Of a stretch of 64,000 nucleotides of DNA, positions 1-20,397 are shown one piece after another. Source of the DNA: Labia minor (taxonomy: Eukaryota; Arthropoda; Insecta; Dermaptera; Spongiphoridae); contig OY720350.1 of the NCBI GenBank assembly GCA_963082975.1, positions 13,486,910-13,550,909 of the forward strand, in the 5' to 3' direction. The notes beneath the pieces are model-generated. The model saw only the letters and a program-made list of their open reading frames with translations, made no database searches and was not told where the DNA came from. Each line of letters opens with the position of its first letter. Position 1 is the stretch's first letter. A program made the position numbers and the translations under genes.

Positions 1-182
1 AGAGAGATGAAGAAAAGAGAGAGAGAGAGATCAAATAAAAAAAGATAAAAAAAAAAAAATAAGAAAAAAAAGAGAGAAAAAAAAATATTTTTTTTTAATA
101 ACATATAAAATGTATACAAATTTTGTTTAGAAGAAAATAATAAATAAATTAGTTGATGATTGAATGATTAAAGAAGTAACAC
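1..182. other. RSK intron sequence to the window edge, purine-rich
   Basis: The intron after the last exon seen begins at the GT at 181-182 on the minus strand. Positions 1-90 are almost pure A/G (AGAGAG and poly-A). No further exon is visible before the edge. Confidence 0.5.
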
Positions 183-7376
<7,194 letters not shown>

Positions 7377-9450
7377 CTATAAAGAGACCAAAACAAAAAA
7401 TATAAATAAATATAATAGATATTAAATAAAAATATTTAATATTAACTAAAAAAAACAAAACAAACAACAACAATTTTAAGTTTGCTGATATAATTATTAA
7501 TTTATTGAATAATTTCATCTCAAAAGAAATACAGTCAAATATAAGTTTTTTCAAAAAAAAAAAACTTCATTCGCCTTTTCTATAGACAACCATCAACAAG
7601 AATTCACTTACTTAACAATTTGAATGTAATTTTACTATTATTATTTTTATTTTTATTTGTATTAATTTCACACGAGGAGATTTTTTACATATCTCCTCGA
7701 ATCATGCACTTTGTATCATCTTCATTAGTTTTTTCTTAATTTAAAATTATATGACGTCACCCAGCCCTTCATGACGTCACAGCAAGCACCTCCTTATATA
7801 TTATAAATAAATTAAAATAAAAATATTTATGTTATATCAATATGTGTTTTTTTATTCCATTAATAGATATATTTATCTGTGATTACTTCTTTTCTTTTAT
7901 TTGTCTTAATGTCTTTTTAACCTTTTAAGCAGTTTATCTCTTTTTATTATTGTTTTATTTAATTTTAAATGTTTTGATTAATTAAGAGGAGAGATTTATC
8001 TTTCTACCTGTACTTGTACAAAATATATTTTCACTAAAGATTTAATATGATTTGTGTAAAGGTGGTTGTCTAAATAAACGGCAAATGGAATATTTCGAAT
8101 AATCATCCATCACTCTATTTAGCGTATATAATTTATACCAATCTCTAATCGATTGTCGGTCAGGGTACATGGAAGATCGTTGATAACTAAAATTCTACAG
8201 ACAATACAAAATTTTAACAAAAGATTTACCTTAAAAATCTCTCCCTCTGAAACTTTTGCAGCTATAGATATTGTATTACTTTTAATAATTAAAAAGTAAA
8301 TAAAATCATTAAAATCATTGAACTAATTACATTCTTTTAAATTGTAGATTTTTTTCACTTATTTTTTATGAATATGAAATTAAATATTATTACCCTTAAA
8401 TTAATAAAATTAATTTAATAAATTTCAAGAAAAAATAAAATAATTAACTCTATTCAGAATAAGAAATTTAAATTTAAATTTTAAAAATCAAAACAATCAA
8501 CTTGTTAAGAGAACATAAAAATAAATATAAACTGTTTAAAAAAATTTATTTTAATATGAGAATCTTTATATTTATTATTATTTAGTAATAAGAAGATTTG
8601 AAGAATTTGGGAGAATAAAATTCAACTTATTTTTTTTTCAATAGAAAAAAAAAAATAAAAATAAAAATAACCAGTAATTTTTAAAATTGTTGACTTGAAT
8701 AAGTAGAATAATAAGTCATTATACACCAATAATTGTATTTTGTATAATATCTCTAAATTAATTCCTTTGTCCAATATACAAAATAACATGAGAAAAAAAA
8801 ATATATAAATTTTGAAATTCTTAAAAGGGATTTCTCTCTCTTGTAAGTAAATGTAACCTTATTTTATGTTGTTTTTGTGTGACGCTCCACTGATCGGGAC
8901 AAGTTCATTAAAAAATGATTGTCTTTAAATCGGATTGTTTGATAGAAGTAAGAGTTCAAGACTGCTAAACATTGTGGAAAGTAAAATAGAATTTCTCTCT
9001 CTCTCTCTTTCTCTCTTACTTGGTCGCTTCTTGTTTGCTTGGTCTTTTAGTTGGTTTCTTAAGAACAGAGGAAAAAGTTTCTCTCCATGTTGAAACAAAC
9101 AAAATTCAGAGCAAAAAGAAGATTTACACATCACAAAAATTATTCAATATTTCAAACGATAATCTTTGATTTATTTTATTTATAAAAGAAAAAAAATATT
9201 TAAAAATTATTATATCTATTTCATTTTTTTGTTTTCTATAATTACAATTTTATAGTCATGTTGTTTAGTTTTATTTATCTCGATTTTTATTGGGTCAAAT
9301 TCTTTATATGATATGTATTTATTTATTTGTTTGTTTGTTTTTTTTTAGAAATATAGATATTAAATCTTTTTTTTTTGTTTTTAATTTTATAAATATTAGT
9401 TTATGTATAAATTTGTTATAATCTCACAATCAGTATTTTCAAAAAAAAAA
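7377..9450. other. Start of the long upstream RSK intron; AT-rich
   Basis: Beyond the acceptor of the P-loop exon no coding sequence is recognised. About 7665-7880 is a partial copy of the palindrome family seen at 51538-52862 (shared ATGACGTCAC and TTCATGACGTCACAGC wording). Confidence 0.55.
7665..7880 (+). repeat. Partial copy of the ACCGACCGACGATAG repeat family
   Basis: Matches the inner half of the left arm at about 51865-52090, including GAATCATGCACTTTGTAT and CATGACGTCACAGC. The ends of the family are missing here. Confidence 0.7.
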
Positions 9451-9764
9451 TTAGCTGGAGTGTCTCCACTCGACTAACTCACAATTTGAATTGGATTAAA
9501 TAACAAAATATATTATATTTAAATTAAATTTAATTAATTATAAATTATAAATAATAAATATTAAACCAGCGCATGTTTGGCTTTTTGTTGATGGCACCAC
9601 GTCACGTGTTGGCGCGTGAGATTTGCAGTGTTAAAAATTAATTCTGGTAATTTCAGGGAATCAATGAAGCTGAAATTCTATATATAGCAGTTTTATACAA
9701 TTATTAATCATGTGAAAAATTATCAAACATATATCTTTATTTTTACGGTCACTTTAGAGGAAAA
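9451..9764 (-). mobile_element. Helentron-like element, 3' (L) module only
   Basis: Starts TTAGCTGGAGTGTCTCC, which is the family's CAGCTAA end reversed, and stops at TTTAGAGGAAAA. It lacks the microsatellite half. It abuts a second full L module at 9765 with no spacer. See the array finding. Confidence 0.85.
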
Positions 9765-10257
9765 TTAGCTGGAGTGTCTCCACTCGACTATCTCGCAATT
9801 TGAATTGGATTAAATAACATAATATATTATATTTAAATTAAATTTAATTAATTATAAATTATAAATAATAAATAATAAATATTAAACCAGCGCATGTTTG
9901 GCTTTTTGTTGATGGCACCACGTCATGTGTTGGCGCGTGAGATTTGTAGTGTTAAAAAATTAATTCTGGTAATTTCAGCGAATCAATCAAGCTGAAATTC
10001 TATATATAGCAGTTTTATACAATTATTAATCATGTGAAAAATTATCAAACATATATCTTTATTTTTACGGTCACTTTAGAGGAAAAAAAATCAAAACGTT
10101 GTAGGTAATGACCCTCTTCCGGTTGAGCTACATTTCTCAAAAGTTGATAGAAAACTATGAATTTTGAATAATGTCCATGTACCAAATTTCATCATTCTAG
10201 CTCAAACCGTTTTTGCGTAATCTTGCCTACATACATACACACACACATACACACACA

Positions 10258-10295
<38 letters not shown>

Positions 10296-10563
10296 TTTTT
10301 CTCAACCTTAGTGAAAATGATTCAGGAACCTTCAAAACGTATAAAAACATCAAAATCTCAACATCGAAAATTTTCGTGATCGCAATACTATCTCTGGCGA
10401 GATAGTAAAAAATCAAAACGTTCTAGGTAATGACCCTCTTCCGGTTGAGCTACATTTCTCAAAAGTTGATAGAAAACTATGAATTTTGAATAATGCCCAT
10501 GTACCAAATTTCATCATTCTAGCTCAAACCGTTTTTGCGTAATCTTGTCTACATACATACAAA

Positions 10564-10623
<60 letters not shown>

Positions 10624-10909
10624 CAGACATTTTTCTCAACCTTAGTGAAAATGATTCAGGAACCTTCAAAACGTATAAAAACATCAAAATCTCAACATCG
10701 AAAATTTTCGTGATCGCAATACTATCTCTGGCGAGATAGTAAAAAATCAAAACGTTCTAGGTAATGACCCTCTTCCGGTTGAGCTACATTTCTCAAAAGT
10801 TGATAGAAAACTATGAATTTTGAATAATGCCCATGTACCAAATTTCATCATTCTAGCTCAAACCGTTTTTGCGTAATCTTGTCTACATACATACAAACAC
10901 ACATACACA

Positions 10910-10947
<38 letters not shown>

Positions 10948-11069
10948 CAGACATTTTTCTCAACCTTAGTGAAAATGATTCAGGAACCTTCAAAACGTAT
11001 AAAAACATCAAAATCTCAACATCGAAAATTTTCGTGATCGCAATACTATCTCTGGCCAGATAGTAAAAA
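9765..11069 (-). mobile_element. Helentron-like element with a triplicated microsatellite module (L-R-R-R)
   Basis: One L module (9765 to about 10087) is followed by three R modules (about 10088-10410, 10411-10744, 10745-11069). Each R module runs from ATCAAAACGTT to GATAGTAAAA. Each carries the CA tract, the conserved CCAAATTTCATCATTCTAGC segment and the CTATCTC-GAGATAG hairpin. Module joints fall in A-tracts. The last hairpin has GGCCAG instead of GGCGAG. Confidence 0.9.
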
Positions 11070-12264
11070 TTGATATCGTATATTCATATTTTTTTTTTTT
11101 AGTTTCTTTATTTGTATTAATCAAAAAGCTATTTTGTAATATTTCTCAATTCATATTTTCATAGAAATTAATCTAACTCATCTATTATAATCGTGTTCAA
11201 TTTTTTTCTTTATTTGTTCCCTTCAATACAATAGGATGATTGGATATACAATTAACAAATCCTGTCGGCAAAATCAAATGAGTTAAAAAGGTTATTTAAT
11301 GGACCGAAATATGAAATAGCTTTTTGTCCCGTTTAATTTTATGACATCATCTTCTGAGTTTTCATTTTATAAAACACCCTGGCATATCATTCATTTATTA
11401 TTTCCCTCCCCTGATTATCATTAATTAAAAGAAATATGTAATATTTATGGAATTTTTTTTTTTAAAAAGACTTTTATTTAACCATATTAGAAATGCACTA
11501 ATAAAAAACTGAAAATAATTTTTATTAGTGAATCTGTTAAGATAAACGTGATGAAAAAAAAAACAAATTTAAAAGGCTTGTGTGTTGACATTAAATGAAT
11601 AAACAAAATTCCCAAGAGTAATTTATTTAAATAAAAATCGTTTTTTTTTTTTATTTTCTTCTTTTTTAATGTAATTTTTTGTAATATTTTATGACTAGTT
11701 TATTAAATTACTTTCGTTTTTTTATTTTAAATAAAACAAAACTAAAAGGCCAGCATGAGACTGTTGCGTTTCACCCAGGAATTATTGTTACTTGTAATAA
11801 ATGGTGCTAATACTAATCCATATATATATATATATTATATTTAGATAACAGAAAAACACACATAGCAAATTAAACATGTCGTTAATAAAAGTTTTATATA
11901 TCCTCATATTATGTCTAATCGACGAATATAAAGTTTCTCATAGAAATTGACAAATTATATATGTAATTTTTTTTTTTTTCAAAAATTATATTTTTAAAAA
12001 ATTATTTTTGAATTATATTATATAAACACTAAATACTATAACCAATTAATTAAATTCTACATAAGTATTTGTATAAAAAATTGTTTAGGCGAAATTAAAC
12101 CTCCCTCGAATTGAATATACAAAATTTTGAAAAATACTCGGGTGAGAAAACACAGTCACGTGATTTGGGACTGAGAATTCGAATATTTTTATTTGTGTTT
12201 TTGTATTTATGTCTTTGGTTGTAAGTTTTTTTTACACCAATCACCTGGCATATTAGGTCCTATT
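11070..12264. other. AT-rich, no feature recognised
   Basis: Poly-A/T and (TA)n runs; no element ends or coding sequence. Confidence 0.5.
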
Positions 12265-12515
12265 TGCATAGGGCAGGGGTGGCCAACACGTCGACCGCAA
12301 AGGCTTTAAAAGTAGCCCGCGAATCCAAAGTTGGAAAAGTTAAAAGGTAAAGGGCATGATTTTTCCATGGGAGAGGGAAGGCAGAAAAAATCATGAGCTC
12401 ACGTCAGGGCAGGAACGCCAATCCCTGAAATAGAATTTTCTTCTACTGGGACTATAGAAAAGAATCTACCCGTTACCAAGGATATTATTTTTAAATTTAT
12501 TAAAAATTAATTTTA
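12265..12515. repeat. hAT-like end and dispersed ~170-bp repeat, copy 1
   Basis: CAGGGGTGGCCAACACGTCG at 12265 resembles a hAT terminus. 12346-12515 repeats at 13836-14008, sharing AAATCATGAGCTCACGT, ACGCCAATCCCTGAAATAG and the AAGAATCTAC segment. Confidence 0.6.
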
Positions 12516-13530
12516 CATTTCATGAAACTTATTCAATTTTTTCTTATTGCTTCATATAGAAAAACAATAAAATTATTTCCTTCCTTTTCAAGTAATTTTT
12601 ATGTTATTTTAAGTTAAGTATTTATTTTTGAATATAAAATTTGAAAATAGAATAAAATAGCAGGAAAAATGTTTCAATGTTAAAATACAAAAAAAGAAGG
12701 AATTAATTAATTAACAAAATACTAATAAAATTAATTAATATTCATAATAATTAATTTAAATAATATTATATTAACATTTATAATTATATTATTAAAAATC
12801 TTTAAAAGTCTAAAATTATAAAAAATAAACAAATTGATAGATTTGAACTCAGACAAAAGAATTACTAGTCAGAGTACAATCCGATGGGACTGTTTTGTCA
12901 ACTAGTAAAATCATAGGAAAGAAATTCACTTGAAGGCTACGAAAATTCAGCCCATAAGCAATACATGGCATAGACTTTATTCATTAAATATTGATTAAAC
13001 AAAGAAAAATGATCATGGAAATAGTTATAATACAAGAAATACAAGAATCAAAAATAATCTTGTATTGAGAAAAGAGTTATGCTAAGAATAATCATTTAAT
13101 ATAATTAATCCAAAGATTTGACGTCATTCAAAATGGCAGCCGAAATCACATTGCATCTGTCAAAATTCAATAATTAATATTTAATTAAGGAAGCATCATA
13201 AAATTATATAATGCTAGTGAAAATGAATCTACATTGAATAACGAGTATTTTGATATGCGTTATATATATTGTTATCAGAAAATGTTTATTTCAAGTGTAA
13301 ACATGATACCAAATAAAAATTAATTATAATTATCATTTATATTTCACTAAAAATCCATTTTATTGAAAATCTGGCGAAAATTCTGTTGTATCTTTTTAAT
13401 TTTATTCATTTTTTATGAAATTTTGTTATTAATTTGTATAAACTGAATCCAATTGAATAGAAGTGTTTCTGCTAATTCTCCAAAGAGTTCAATAAATAGG
13501 AGTTCCAAATTTTCTAATGGTAAGAAGCGT
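12516..13530. other. AT-rich, no feature recognised
   Basis: No coding sequence, repeat ends or RNA gene recognised. Confidence 0.5.
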
Positions 13531-13691
13531 TGAGAGGTGGGTCCTCTCAGAGGCATATAAGACATGTCTCACTCGTGAATATAAAGGGTTTTGCTAATCG
13601 GAGAATTGACGTAATATGGATATATTTGAATCAACCCCCCGAAGGGGGGTTGATTCAAATATATATAGGAGACTCTAAAGAGTCTCCTATA
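13531..13691. repeat. Cluster of perfect hairpins
   Basis: Three stem-loops. 13531-13549: TGAGAGG / CCTCTCA, 5-nt loop. 13620-13664: 21-bp perfect stem with CCCCCC/GGGGGG at the GAA loop. 13664-13691: 13-bp perfect stem, AA loop. The last two abut. AGACATGTCT at 13560-13569 is a further palindrome. Function unknown. Confidence 0.9.
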
Positions 13692-13835
13692 AGAGACAAG
13701 ATTTCAATTTTTTTTTCTTTTTGATGAAGCTATGCTAGGTATTCTCCTTCATCCAAATAAATTTGATTTTTTTAATGATCAGGGGAGAGGGGGGGGGAGA
13801 GTAAGAGTAAGGGAATGGATGGAAAGGCGTCAATG

Positions 13836-14008
13836 GGTAAAGGACATGATTCCTCCAGGTAGAAGAGGGATTTAGAAGAAATCATGAGCTCACGTGAGGG
13901 CAGGGACGCCAATCCCTGAAATAGAATTCTATTCTACTGGATTTATAGAAAAGAATCTACTCGCTACCCGGGATATTATTTTTAAATTTATTAAAAAATA
14001 ATTTTAGA
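13836..14008. repeat. Dispersed ~170-bp repeat, copy 2
   Basis: Similar to 12346-12515 over its whole length, in the same orientation, about 1.5 kb away. No inverted ends seen. Confidence 0.7.
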
Positions 14009-15200
14009 TCATAATCATCTTATATGTTATTACATCTTATCTACCTTATATTTATATTTTTCTTATCCCGATAATTTATATGCTTTTTATCCAAGGGCTT
14101 CCCTTTCTCAAAACACCGTTTAGTCCTAGACTACTCTACTCTACCCAAATTTCGGCTCTACCTCCCCCTCCTCTCATATCCATTCCAAACTGAAGTATTT
14201 ATTTTAATTGAAGTTATATATAAATTTAAATGAAAAATAACAGCCCTTCCACAATTTTTTTCTATTAATATTATTATAATAATTAAAACTAACATATCTG
14301 TCATATATCTAAGAACATATATAAATATATTATTGATTTAACCTTTCTATATTTTAGTATTTGACTATATAATTAATAATATATAATTTTTTCCCATTTT
14401 TTATCACTTTATTACAAACATATTATATATTTTAATTTTTTTATTCGTTGATCAAAAATAATAATATAAATATAAAATATATTTATTTATTGCATAGTAA
14501 ATAGATAATTATATTACTATAAAAGATAAATATATAAAAATAAATTCAATTGAAATAAAACGATTGTGTCAAGATTCAACATTTCAATTCATACTTGTTC
14601 GCTCAATCAAATTGAAAGAGAACAACCAACTTGTTATATTCAAATAAAAAAAAATAATAGAAGTAAATGTGTAATTAATAGAATTAAAATAATAAAGCAA
14701 AGATTGCTGGCGGTGGTGAATTTCCAGTCACTTTATAATTATAAAATAGTATAGGCAAGTGTGGTATTTAAGCCTTTTGCTAAATAGTAAATATTTTCTT
14801 TTTTATTTAGAACAGGGGTGTCTAAAGTGCGGCCCAAAACCCTTCGAGATGCGGCCCAAACACAAATTATGAAAATTTCGACATTTTTTCGCCTGATTTA
14901 GAATAATCAAATTTACTATTCACTTTTTAAAATATAAATAATTTTTAAATTTTTACAATATATTTTTAACAATAAATTTAAATTTGTAATAAAAGCTTTT
15001 TATTCGTCTTAAGATTAAATTTATCTTAATTGATGTTTATATTTAATAAATAATTTCAAAATTGTTTATAATAAATTATATTGACATTATATTTCGTTAT
15101 TCTTTTATATTTTGTTTTCTAATAATCGATTCCTTGTGTAAACTAAAATAATTTCGAAATTCTTGAATGATATTTTTTACTCAAATGAAATGAAAAAAAA
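14009..15200. other. AT-rich, with a hAT-like end near 14813
   Basis: CAGGGGTGTCTAAAGTGCGG at 14813 resembles the terminus of hAT-type elements. No partner end is found. The rest is unrecognised. Confidence 0.4.
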
Positions 15201-15635
15201 TTAGCTGGAGTGTCTCCACTCGACTATCTCGCAATTTGAATTGGATTAAATAACAAAATATATTATATTTAAATTAAATTTAATTAATTATAAATTATAA
15301 ATAATAAATATTAAATCAGCGCATGTTTGGCTTTTTGTTGATGGCACCACGTTACATGTTAAAAAATTAATTCTGGTAATTTCAGCAATTCAATCAAGCT
15401 GAAATTCTATATATAGCAGTTTTATATAATTATTAATCATGTGAAAAATTATCAAACATATATCTTTATTTTTACGGTCACTTTAGAGGAAAAAAAATCA
15501 AAACGTTGAAGGTAATGACCCTCTTCCGGTTGAGCTACATTTCTCAAAAGTTGATAGAAAACTATGAATTTTGAATAATGTCCATGTACCAAATTTCATC
15601 ATTCTAGCTCAAACCGTTTTTGCGTAATCTTGCCT

Positions 15636-15694
<59 letters not shown>

Positions 15695-15814
15695 GACATT
15701 TTTCTCAACCTTAGTGAAAATGATTCAGGAACCTTTAAAACGTATAAAAACATCAAAATCTCAACATCGAAAATTTTCGTGATCGCAATACTATCTCTGG
15801 CGAGATAGTAAAAA
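15201..15814 (-). mobile_element. Helentron-like element, near-complete
   Basis: Both ends are present: TTAGCTGGAG at 15201 and GGCGAGATAGTAAAA ending at 15814. It has a long CA tract at about 15640-15690. It lacks the GTTGGCGCGTGAGATTTGC segment present in most copies, a short internal deletion at about 15360. Confidence 0.93.
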
Positions 15815-16326
15815 TGAAATCTGAGACATGAAAAATGTAGATAATAATAATCAATAAACATCACCAATACAAATAAGAAATGTTAGGAAAAATATTTAAT
15901 TATTTATAAATATATTAAACTAATTTAAGTAGGTATATATTTAATATATTTAAAATGTTCTTTACATTGGGAATAAATAATTTCAATTAATATTATAAAA
16001 AAGTATTTATTTATTTAGAACCTAAAAACAAAATAAATGAATGAGAAATATATTTTTTTATGTAGAATTCATTTAAAATAAAAAAAAAATTCATTAAAGT
16101 GAAATTATAACATTTTTAGAGTTGGTAAATGAAAAATAGTTTTTATTTTAATATAGTATATTTTAATATAGTCCATTAGTAATCCTAATGAAATGTTAAA
16201 TATTAGAATCGAAAAAATTTAATAAAATCATATATACACTGCTAATTTCAACTTTTACGCATATCTTATATGTTTAATGGGTTTGTAAAATTGAATTGGA
16301 TTGGATAAATTCAATATATATAAATA
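15815..16326. other. AT-rich, no feature recognised
   Basis: Nothing recognised. Confidence 0.5.
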
Positions 16327-16328
16327 TA

Positions 16329-16651
16329 AGGGAGACTGTCAACTTGGGACACAATACCTTTCGAGACAGATTCGACATGTTGTAAAATGAATGAAGCCTA
16401 ATACTAGTAAGTATGGTATTTTAAAGTTTAAAAATTTGTCTATGGTACTTCTTGGGACAGGATGAAATGGACCACTATGGGACAAAAGATATGGCAAGTT
16501 AATTTTTATTTTAAAATATTTTTTATTTAATCTACATGTCAAAGATTAGAAATAAAAAAAGAATATCAAAAGTTTTCGAGAATAATCATCAATAGGTAAA
16601 TATTTGAAAAAAGATTAAAAAAAAATGTCCCGAAGTGAGTCAGTCTTCCCA
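16329..16651. mobile_element. Tc1/mariner-like MITE with TA duplication
   Basis: Imperfect inverted ends AGGGAGACTGTCAACTTGG and (reversed) TGGGAAGACTGACTCACTTC, both leading to GGGACA, flanked by TA (16327-16328 and 16652-16653). About 323 bp, no coding capacity. The assignment rests on the TA duplication and end structure. Confidence 0.6.
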
Positions 16652-16965
16652 TAGTTGTTGAAATTTTATTATTATAAGATAGATAAAGAATTTATATATA
16701 TATGAAGAGATTACAAATCCATCAATAAGATTCGTTTTTGTTTACAAAAATTTTAAACGACCATCCCTTAAGCTATTCTCGTAAAATCGATAAAAAAGAA
16801 AAATAGCTATATAAATAGAAAAAAGGCTATTCAATAGATTGGATTGAATACTGAAATACTGAAAAATTTATAAATCATCTTTTGTCAAACATTTTATGAT
16901 AGTCTTAAAAAGTTTAAATGTTTAACAAAAAATATCAAATTTGATTCCAATAAAAAAAAAAAAAA

Positions 16966-17395
16966 TTTTGGAGTGTCTCCACTCGACTATCTCTCAAATT
17001 TGAATTGGATTAAATAACATATATTAATTTAAATTAAATTATAAATTAAAATTAATAAATAATATTTATTAAACCAGTGCATGTTTGGCTCTTTGATGAT
17101 GGTACCACGTAACGTGTTGAAGCGAGAGATTTGCAGTGTTAAAAAATTAATTCCGGTACTTTCAGGGATTCAATCAAGCTGAAATTATATATATAGCAGT
17201 TTTATACAATTTATAATCATGTGAAAAACTATCAAACATATATCTTTATTTTGACGGTCACTTTAGAGGAAAAAAATCAAAACGTTGACCCTCTTCCGGT
17301 TGAGCTACATTTCTCAAAAGTTGATAGAAAAATATGAATTTTGAATAATGCCCATGTAACAAATTTCATCATTCTAGCTCAAACCGTTTTTTGGT

Positions 17396-17427
<32 letters not shown>

Positions 17428-17542
17428 CAGACATTTTTCTCACCCTTAGTGAAAATGATTCAGGAACCTTCAAAACGTATAAAAACATCAAAATCTCAAC
17501 ATCGAAAATTTTCCTGATCGCAATCTGGCGAGATAATAAAAA
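16966..17542 (-). mobile_element. Helentron-like element, older copy
   Basis: It begins TTTTGGAGTGTCTCC and ends GGCGAGATAATAAAAA. Several substitutions and small deletions relative to the other copies show greater age. The CA tract is short (about 17405-17430). Confidence 0.85.
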
Positions 17543-18412
17543 TCAATATCAAAAAAAAGGATAACATTTTTATATAAAAACAAGATAATTTTAAAAATGT
17601 GTACATATTTTTAATATATTATTTTTTAATGTATATTTTTTATTATTTTTTATATTTGAAACAATTAGATTTCAATATGTAGTTATTTAAAAATTGTACA
17701 ATTTTCCAATTTTGATTAAAAAATACATTTTATTTATTTTTAATTCATTATTTAACAATCTAAAAAAATATTATATAGGAAGATGTTTATGTTATATTAT
17801 GAAATTATAGGAATTATTTAAATAAGTAAATGTTTTATTATTTATATCTAAAAACTTTAATGTAATAAGTTCAATAAATTATTATTATTATTAAATTGGT
17901 TTATAAAAAGTACTAAAAACTTTAAAAATTTTATAAAATGCAGTTTATTTGATAATAAAATACTCATTTATACAAATGGTACGTAAGTATAAAATACTTA
18001 TATAGTTTCTTAAATTTATCCATGTAAATACTTTTTATCCTTATTGGTTACAGAATAAAAAATATCTTGAAATAAAATTTCTGACCGGAAAATATCTTAA
18101 AAAAATCTAATCGATTCACGAAGAATCTCATTTCTCATGCATTGGCTCCTAAAGTCAATCTTGACATTCATTGAAATTCATGTAATATTAAAAAAAGCCA
18201 GCGTGAAAGAGAGAATCTGGGTGAAAATATTTCAGTATCTGATCTGGTAAATGATTGATAGTCAATAAGTTACTTGTACGATTGTAAATTGAGCAAAAGT
18301 TGATTTTTTGAAATATTATTTTAATAAAATATTGTTATAATAAAATCGATCAGATTGGAAGGTGTATCATATTGGATTAAAAAATATTACATATAAATCA
18401 TTTAATTTCATG
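17543..18412. other. AT-rich, no feature recognised
   Basis: Nothing recognised. Confidence 0.5.
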
Positions 18413-18846
18413 TTTACTATCACGCCAGAGATAATATTGTGATCATGAAAATTTTCGATGTTGAGATTTTGATGTTTTTATACGTTTTGAAGGTCCCTGA
18501 GTAATTTTCATTGAGAAAAATGTCTGTTTGTGTATGTGTACGTGTATGTATACAAGATTAGGCAAAAACGATTTGAGCTAGAATAATAAAATTTAGTATA
18601 CGGGCATTATTCAAAATTCGTAGTTTTCTATCTCAACTTTTGAGAAATGTAGCTCAACTGGTCATTTTTCAACATTTTGATTTTTTTTCCTCTAAAGTGT
18701 GCGTAAAAATAAAGATGTTTGATAATTTTTGACATGATTAAAAATTGTATAAAACTCCTATATATAGAATTTTAGCTTGATTTATCGCTGAAATTACCGG
18801 AATTAATTTTTTAACACTGTAAATCACGCGCCAACACGTGACGTTA
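18413..18846 (+). mobile_element. Helentron-like element, diverged and 3'-truncated
   Basis: Starts TTTACTATCACGCCAGAG and follows the family to CCAACACGTGACGT, then stops. The 3' subterminal repeat and CAGCTAA end are missing. It is among the most diverged copies. Confidence 0.8.
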
Positions 18847-18977
18847 TTGAATTTTCATATACAAAAAACTTTAATTAATCAAATTATTTAATTATTTATA
18901 AGTAATTATAATTAAAAACTGTTATTTTATTGATAAAAATATGGTGTAAATTATTATTTTTATTTTTAATTTTTAAC

Positions 18978-19564
18978 TTTTACTATCTCGCCAGATCATG
19001 AAAATTTTCGATGTCGAGATTTTGATGTTTTTATACGTTTTGTAGGTCCCTGAATCATTTTCACTAAGGTTGAGAAAAATGCCTGTGTGTGTGTGTATGT
19101 ATGTAGACAAGATTATACAAAAATGGTTTGAGTTAGAATGATGAAATTTGTTACATGGGCATTATTCAAAATTCATATTTTTCTATCAACTTTTGAGAAA
19201 TGTAGCTCAACCGGAAGAGGGTCAACGTTTTGATTTTTTTCCTCTAAAGTGACCGTAACAATAAAGATATATGTTTGATAGTTTTTCACATGATTAAAAA
19301 TTGTATAAAACTGCTATATATAGAATTTCAGCTTGATTGAATCGCTGAAAGTACCAGAATTAATTTTTAACACTGCAAATCTCACGCGCCAACACGTGAC
19401 GTGGTGCCATCAACAAAGATCCAAACATGCGTTGGTTTAATAAATATTATTTATTAATTTTAATTTATAATTTATAATTAATTAAATTTAATTTAAATAT
19501 AATATATTATGTTATTTAATCCAATTCAAATTGCGAGATAGTCGAGTGGAGACACTCCAGTTTA
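18978..19564 (+). mobile_element. Helentron-like element, near-complete
   Basis: TTTTACTATCTCGCCAG at the start and GCGAGATAGTCGAGTGG plus ACTCCAG at the end. The terminal tetranucleotide is altered. It lies about 130 bp from the truncated copy at 18413-18846, in the same orientation. Confidence 0.92.
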
Positions 19565-20397
19565 TTTAAAGTGTGATGATATAAAAAATTTTAATTTTAA
19601 AAATCCATACGTAGTTTTCAAGTCCAATTTTTAATATCTCGACAAAATTCTGTTAAAACAAGAGTTTTAGGCTTTGTTATGAAATACCAAAAAGTAATAA
19701 CTTATATTTGAAGAGTAGGTAAGTTGAAGGTAACTAACCGTCACTAGAAAAGTTTTCAATCGTTCACCATAGAAGTTCCTATATTTTTATTTTTATTTAT
19801 TTATTTATTTTTGACATCATTAGTCTACCTAAACAGACAGGATCTGTTAAGTCACTTTATTATATTCACTTTTCTAGGAAAATCAGTCTAATATAGAGAG
19901 CATGTTTATCATGAACATTCAAGATCCATCTTATTTGCATTTTATTAATATCCTTGTGGATATTACCATATACATAAATCTTCATGATAAAGTAAGGGCC
20001 TTGTTTATTAGATAAATTTTTATAAATCATACATTTAGTAGAGTTTACATATGTACATATGAATACGTATATATTTTTATTAATATTAAAACGTTTAATT
20101 AAATTTATTTATTTATTTTTTTATTAAAAATAATAAATGATTAATTTTGTGAAATTTTTTTTATATTCTAAATATATAAGTATTAAATAAAAATATTTGC
20201 ATTCATAAATTTTATTCTAATTTATATATCTATATATATTAATTGGGTAATTTTCGTATATTTAAAAAGAAATATTAATAAGAAACTTAGTTGGAAGCAA
20301 TGAACAAAATCAGATAATGATGATGAAATGGCGTCGTATTGATTGAATATGAAATATGAATGTATATTTTTATTTTATTGTGTGAGATTTTTAATAA
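19565..20397. other. AT-rich, no feature recognised
   Basis: Nothing recognised. Confidence 0.5.

Noticed and set aside
8220..8250. A second AG-GTAAAT juxtaposition on the minus strand near 8229 as another ratchet point
   Set aside because: The pyrimidine tract is weak (GAGAGATTTTTAAG) and the donor is poor; likely chance.
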